Of a stretch of DNA of 7,815 nt, positions 4,852-7,815 are shown in pieces. The stretch spans positions 4,247 through 12,061 of the forward strand of contig DMNE01000081.1 in the NCBI GenBank assembly GCA_003453735.1. The letters are read 5' to 3'. Position 1 is the stretch's first letter. Each line of letters begins with the position of its first letter. The notes under the pieces were generated by a model, which was not told the origin of the DNA, made no database searches, and saw only the letters and a program-made list of their open reading frames with translations. This DNA comes from Nitrospiraceae bacterium (GTDB taxonomy: Bacteria > Nitrospirota > Thermodesulfovibrionia > Thermodesulfovibrionales > UBA9159). The position numbers were made by a program, and so were the translations under genes.

Positions 4852-6219
4852 TCACGCTTCGGGGGATCGTTCCTCTGGGGCGATATTCAGTCTTTTCATC
4901 TTCCGCCGCAAAGTGTTCTTGTCTATCCCAAGTTCCCGTGCGGTAGCCATTCGTCGCCAGCTGTTTCGCTCAAGAGCCTGCACTATTGTATGGCGCTCGG
5001 CATCAAGAAGGGTAGAGCCGGAAAGATCGACAACCCGACATGCATTCGTGTGAAGATATTCGGGCAGGCATTTAGGTTGTATCAACCCGTCGCGGCACAG
5101 GATAAATGCATATTCTATGACGTTTTCCAGTTCCCTGATGTTTCCAGGCCAATCATGGTGCATGAAGACTGCAAGGGCGTCATGACTTAATCCGGCAACG
5201 TTTTTGTTGCGCAGCTTATTCAGACGTTCGATGAAGTGTTCGGAGAGGAGAGGGATGTCTTCTTTGCGTTGTGCCAGTGGCGGGAGTACAAGCTTTACGA
5301 CATTGATTCGGTAATAGAGGTCTTTTCTAAAATGACCCTCCTCAACCAGTCGAGACAAGTCCTGATTCGATGCAGTGACAATCCTCACATTTGCCCTGAC
5401 GGTTTTTGAAGATCCCAGAGGCTCATACGATCTTTCTTCCAGGACTCTCAAAAGGCGCACCTGAAGTGCCGGGGAAATGTCTCCAATTTCATCAAGAAAC
5501 AAGGTCCCCCCCTCGGCCATACCAAAACGTCCTATCCGGTTCCGCTTTGCGTCTGTAAATGCTCCAGCAACATGGCCGAAGAGCTCGGATTCAAGGAGTG
5601 TGTCGGGAAGCGCCCCGCAGTTGACTGCAACAAAAGGACCTTTTGACCTTGGGCTAAGGCTGTGAACAGCACGGCTAAGAAGCTCCTTACCAGTGCCGCT
5701 CTGTCCTTGTATCAATACTGTACTCTCGCTCTGAGCAACCTCCGGGAGAATCGAAAAAAGTCGCCTCATTGCCCGGGATTTCGAAATTATGTCCTGAAAA
5801 CGATACTGACGATCGATTTCCTTTCGCAGCGTCTCCACGAGACTCAGGTCACGGAATGTCTCTACACCGCCGATCATTCGACCCGATGCGTCCTTCAGCA
5901 AAGCGGTGCTTACGCTGATCGGGATTTCTTTTCCGTCTGCCCGAAGAATCACAACGGGTTTATTGACCACAGGGTTTTTTGTTTCCATTGTGGATCTTAG
6001 AGCGCAGGTGGACTCACAGATGTTTGCTCGGAAGACTTCGCAGCAGTGGCGGCCAATCGCATCAGATGCAGCAATGCCAGTGATATTTTGAGCTGCACGA
6101 TTGAAAAACGTGATTCGCCATTCGGGGTCTACAGTGAATACCCCGTCTGCAATGCTGTTCAAAATAATTTCAGTATGCGGCGATAAAACAGCGTCTCGCC
6201 CTTCTTCGTCTTTAGCCAT
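4852..6219 (-). CDS. Sigma-54-dependent transcriptional activator (PAS, AAA+, Fis-type HTH)
   Basis: 455 residues from the ATG at 6219, with AGGGA seven bases upstream. The in-frame extension to 6315 precedes the PAS domain and lacks a good site. PAS domain, about 15-125, begins [13 protein letters not shown] and contains Cys59, Cys60, Cys68 and Cys72. AAA+ domain: Walker A GQSGTGKE (172-179), a GAFTDA loop (219-224) instead of GAFTGA, Walker [12 protein letters not shown] (237-247), then [11 protein letters not shown] and [11 protein letters not shown]. The C-terminal Fis helix-turn-helix is [20 protein letters not shown]. It would bind upstream sites and remodel sigma-54 RNA polymerase by ATP hydrolysis. 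There is no receiver domain, so the signal probably enters through the PAS. Position beside the divergent ORP-like operons suggests these are its targets; the equivalent gene in D. vulgaris sits inside that locus. It is convergent with the DUF5320 gene and divergent from the ferredoxin gene. Confidence 0.95.
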   Translation of the reverse strand: MAKDEEGRDAVLSPHTEIILNSIADGVFTVDPEWRITFFNRAAQNITGIAASDAIGRHCCEVFRANICESTCALRSTMETKNPVVNKPVVILRADGKEIPISVSTALLKDASGRMIGGVETFRDLSLVETLRKEIDRQYRFQDIISKSRAMRRLFSILPEVAQSESTVLIQGQSGTGKELLSRAVHSLSPRSKGPFVAVNCGALPDTLLESELFGHVAGAFTDAKRNRIGRFGMAEGGTLFLDEIGDISPALQVRLLRVLEERSYEPLGSSKTVRANVRIVTASNQDLSRLVEEGHFRKDLYYRINVVKLVLPPLAQRKEDIPLLSEHFIERLNKLRNKNVAGLSHDALAVFMHHDWPGNIRELENVIEYAFILCRDGLIQPKCLPEYLHTNACRVVDLSGSTLLDAERHTIVQALERNSWRRMATARELGIDKNTLRRKMKRLNIAPEERSPEA

Positions 6220-6282
6220 GTCAATTTCCCTGAAACTATTAAATCGGCCCCTATCAGAATGATGCAAGACAACTATTTTTTT

Positions 6283-6312
6283 ATTATAACCAGTGGCGCG
6301 AATAATTCGGAA
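6283..6312 (-). promoter_or_regulatory. Candidate housekeeping promoter of the activator gene
   Basis: A perfect TATAAT lies on the minus strand at 6288-6283. The -35 region with an 18-base spacer is poor (TTCCGA), so an activator or repressor at the adjoining palindrome may matter. The predicted start near 6276 gives a leader of about 57 bases to the ATG at 6219. Confidence 0.35.
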
Positions 6313-6323
6313 CAAAATGTTCC
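6309..6323. promoter_or_regulatory. Perfect palindrome, candidate operator
   Basis: GGAACA-AAA-TGTTCC is a perfect inverted repeat with 6-base arms and a 3-base centre. It lies in the 263-base gap between the divergent activator and ferredoxin genes. Its centre is about 40 bases upstream of the start predicted from the TATAAT at 6283-6288. It shares the heptamer GGAACAA with the minus-strand reading of the repeat at 4034. A further GAACAATT follows at 6330-6337. Autoregulation by the Fis-type activator is one explanation. Confidence 0.45.
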
Positions 6324-6444
6324 TTTGGCGAACAATTCAGGTATATTTCGTTCCCATTTAGCCCTTCGAGATGGTAAGCAGTACTTGACCGAGGAAACAC
6401 ACGGATCTTTTCGAGATAGTTTGGAGGCTTGGGTGTCCCGCTTC

Positions 6445-6474
6445 TTGACTGGCGCCCGATATGCCGGTTATGCT
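6445..6474 (+). promoter_or_regulatory. Overlapping promoter-like elements before the ferredoxin gene
   Basis: TTGACT (6445-6450) and TATGCT (6469-6474), separated by 18 bases, resemble a sigma-70-type promoter. The start would be near 6481, almost at the ATG at 6483. Overlapping it, TGGCGCC-CGAT-ATGCC (6450-6465) has the GG-N10-GC spacing of a sigma-54 site, with start near 6475. Either way the leader would be very short, which fits the absence of a ribosome binding site. Confidence 0.35.
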
Positions 6475-6482
6475 TCCTTGAA

Positions 6483-6719
6483 ATGAATTTACAATCAAAA
6501 AAGTCATTTGCAATTGTGGATTACGGAAGATGCAATCCAAAGAGATGCGATCCCGAAAAAGGAGTTTGCGCATCTGCATCTGCTTGCACCCATAAAATAC
6601 TCAAACAGATCGATGGCTTTTTTGAACCGCCAGTTATTTTTCACGATATGTGCATGGGATGCTGGGACTGTATCGAAGCCTGTCCGTTGGATGCCATCCA
6701 GGTAATGCATGTCACATAG
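6483..6719 (+). CDS. Small dicluster ferredoxin resembling the RLI/ABCE1 N-terminal iron-sulfur domain
   Basis: 78 residues. The first half reads FAIVDYGRCNPKRC, very like the RLI/ABCE1 opening (IAIVxxDxCxPKKC). Cys17, 22, 29 and 35 follow an unusual CX4CX6CX5C pattern. The second half has a standard CxxCxxCxxxCP motif (Cys57, 60, 63, 67, Pro68). Two [4Fe-4S] clusters are predicted. ABCE1 itself is an archaeal/eukaryotic ribosome-recycling ATPase; here only the ferredoxin module is present, so a redox or scaffold role is more likely. No Shine-Dalgarno precedes the ATG at 6483, but the family alignment fits this start, and longer in-frame starts (TTG at 6429) have no suitable site. The gene is divergent from the sigma-54 activator. 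A link to the ORP-like operons is inferred from proximity only. Confidence 0.75.
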   Translation: MNLQSKKSFAIVDYGRCNPKRCDPEKGVCASASACTHKILKQIDGFFEPPVIFHDMCMGCWDCIEACPLDAIQVMHVT

Positions 6720-6731
6720 AAGACGTTATCT

Positions 6732-6755
6732 AACTCCGTGCGCGCCTTCGGAGTT
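6732..6755 (+). terminator. Stem-loop after the ferredoxin gene, no U tract
   Basis: AACTCCG (6732-6738) pairs perfectly with CGGAGTT (6749-6755) around a 10-base loop, 12 bases after the ferredoxin stop. The following GATTGTC lacks a run of T, so intrinsic termination would be weak. It may instead protect the 3' end of the message. Confidence 0.35.
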
Positions 6756-7104
6756 GATTGTCAAACCTTTGTCCGATGCAAGCTGACCACTGTACACCAC
6801 CCTCTGCCTACCTACAATATTGATAGAAGAGCTCGTGGACCGCTCATAGTCCGCAAATCACACGATATTTGAATCAAGAAAAATTGATGAAAACGCCTGC
6901 CAGGGCATTTTGGACAACTGACCCGCCAAGAATCGGTAAAACTAACTCTCCTCTACAGCGTCCTGCAGCGAGCAATCCAGAACTTTTCCACTTTCGGAGC
7001 GTATTGAACAATATCACCTTGTCACCAGAAGGATCCCCGGATCAAGCGAGATCTGAAGGAAGTCAAATGCTGCTTCCAGAAGGACCTATGATTTTTCTCC
7101 TTGT
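6756..7104. other. Stretch without a supportable gene
   Basis: I find no convincing gene, RNA gene or strong promoter here. A 95-codon plus-strand frame beginning with TTG at 6869 has no ribosome binding site and runs into the 3' end of the opposite gene at 7105. Short protein-like stretches occur in different plus-strand frames, for example ESRKIDENACQGILDN near 6870-6917 and LTRQESVKLTLLYSVLQR near 6918-6971. These could be remains of a decayed gene, or chance. Confidence 0.3.
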
Positions 7105-7590
7105 TCAAATCCGTTCAACCTTGTCCAGCTCCTTTAGGTTGAGGACCTGGGTATAAATCGGGACATTGCTGCCTTTTATGTAAGCCCTCCAAGTGATTTC
7201 CCACGGTTCGGCGCCGTCGTATACAACCGCCGCGCTTTCGACACGTATGCTTTTATCGCCGGGATAATCTTCGGCATCAGCCTTCAAAATCTCTTCGGGA
7301 AGTTCCTCAAGAATCACCGGGTGTCCCATATCGAGCTGTTTTTCACACCATTCGTAATGACAAAGGTCTACATCGTACCAACGGGGAGCGCGGTCCCAAA
7401 ACTTCACTGCCGCGAGCGGGTTCCAATTGAATTCGCCATCGGGTGATTTTTCTTCCCAAAGCTTACCCCATTCCAAAATTTTGTCGATTCGGCCAACGAG
7501 GTCTTTGACGTGATCCAAATCGATTACGACAGTGGGGTAGATACGGGATTCGTCCGCGTCTTCATATCCTCTAAGCAGAACGTATGGCAT
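7105..7590 (-). CDS. Unrecognised acidic cytoplasmic protein
   Basis: 161 residues; the ATG at 7590 follows AGGA (7598-7601) with a seven-base spacer. The start MPYVLLRGYEDADESRIYPT is followed by an alternating pattern of short strands and helices. The protein is rich in Asp, Glu and Trp (for example WEEKSPDGEFNWNP and FWDRAPRWYDVDLCHYEWC). There is no signal peptide, membrane segment, nucleotide-binding loop or metal-binding Cys cluster. It begins 12 bases after the stop of the gene at the right edge, so the two are probably one operon. I do not recognise the family. The composition and pairing would suit an accessory or mobile-element gene, but nothing visible proves it. No relation to the metal-cluster genes is apparent. 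Confidence 0.7.
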   Translation of the reverse strand: MPYVLLRGYEDADESRIYPTVVIDLDHVKDLVGRIDKILEWGKLWEEKSPDGEFNWNPLAAVKFWDRAPRWYDVDLCHYEWCEKQLDMGHPVILEELPEEILKADAEDYPGDKSIRVESAAVVYDGAEPWEITWRAYIKGSNVPIYTQVLNLKELDKVERI

Positions 7591-7602
7591 GGCTGTGTCC
7601 TC

Positions 7603-7815
7603 TCACATTTCTTCGGTGTCAATAACAATTTGGAGATACATTTCAATATCGCAATTTTCTTCTGCCTGTCTGAGGATATCCCAGATCTCTTCCGGTTCAG
7701 GAGCTTCTTCCTCGGCAAGTGCCTGCTCGTCTGTAAGCCCTTTTTTTCGGTAAGATATTAAGGCGCCGTTGTGCATACCGGGGCGGTCGTATCCGAATGC
7801 TTCGACAGGGCAGTC
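7603..7815 (-). CDS. Unrecognised protein, C-terminal 70 residues (runs off right edge)
   Basis: The frame is open from the window edge to TGA at 7603-7605. It reads DCPVEAFGYDRPGMHNGALI at the visible beginning, then a strongly acidic stretch (ALAEEEAPEPEEIWDIL) and a C-terminus YLQIVIDTEEM. An internal Met (residue 14 of the visible part) has no ribosome binding site, so the real start is probably outside the window. The stop is 12 bases before the next ATG at 7590, indicating one transcript with that gene. I do not recognise the family, and no catalytic motif is visible. Confidence 0.6.
   Translation of the reverse strand, partial: DCPVEAFGYDRPGMHNGALISYRKKGLTDEQALAEEEAPEPEEIWDILRQAEENCDIEMYLQIVIDTEEM

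Noticed and set aside
6869..7156. Plus-strand 95-codon frame starting with TTG
   Set aside because: There is no ribosome binding site, it overlaps the end of the opposite gene, and its composition is not protein-like.
1..7815. CRISPR arrays, tRNA or rRNA genes, insertion-sequence ends
   Set aside because: No regularly spaced repeats with spacers, cloverleaf sequence or terminal inverted repeats with a transposase were seen.

Overview
The window reads as a chromosomal segment from a strict anaerobe, most likely a sulfate-reducing or syntrophic member of the Desulfobacterota (former deltaproteobacteria). The reasons are the gene families. There are two MinD-type ATPases carrying [4Fe-4S] inserts, several NifX/NifB-type cofactor-binding domains, a DUF5320 glycine/arginine-rich protein and a sigma-54 activator. 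From memory, this set matches the anaerobe-specific 'orange protein' (ORP) complex of Desulfovibrio vulgaris (DVU2103-DVU2109), in which two divergent operons are controlled by sigma-54 and a cognate activator. No database search was possible, so the equivalence rests on domain content and layout.

Layout. The left edge (1-312, minus strand) holds a partial unknown gene and a 39-codon fragment that looks like the beginning of a DsrE-family protein. From 3851 down to 313 runs one minus-strand operon: a 280-aa protein with two NifX-like domains, two translationally coupled MinD/ferredoxin ATPases (overlaps of 4 and 8 bases), a NifX/ORP-like protein after a small stem-loop, and a receiver-like protein that keeps the phospho-acceptor Asp but lacks other active-site residues. 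The 3852-4173 region is a divergent control region. It contains a sigma-54-like element on each strand and three TTGTyCC repeats spaced 32 and 31 bases, about three helical turns. On the plus strand, 4174-4733 encodes a short degenerate DUF5320-like frame and a full DUF5320 protein. Convergent to it, 4852-6219 (minus) encodes a PAS-AAA+-Fis sigma-54 activator with a GAFTDA loop and a Cys-rich PAS domain. Divergent from the activator, 6483-6719 (plus) encodes a small dicluster ferredoxin resembling the N-terminal iron-sulfur domain of ABCE1/RLI. After about 350 bases with no supportable gene, the right edge (7105-7815, minus) holds two adjacent unrecognised genes, the second cut by the window end.

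How the parts may work together (inference): the activator senses a redox or metabolic signal through its PAS domain and binds the repeats between the divergent operons. It switches on both through sigma-54. The MinD-like ATPases would assemble or position an iron-sulfur or Mo/Cu-containing complex with the NifX-like proteins. The DUF5320 protein, and possibly the small ferredoxin, would be partners.
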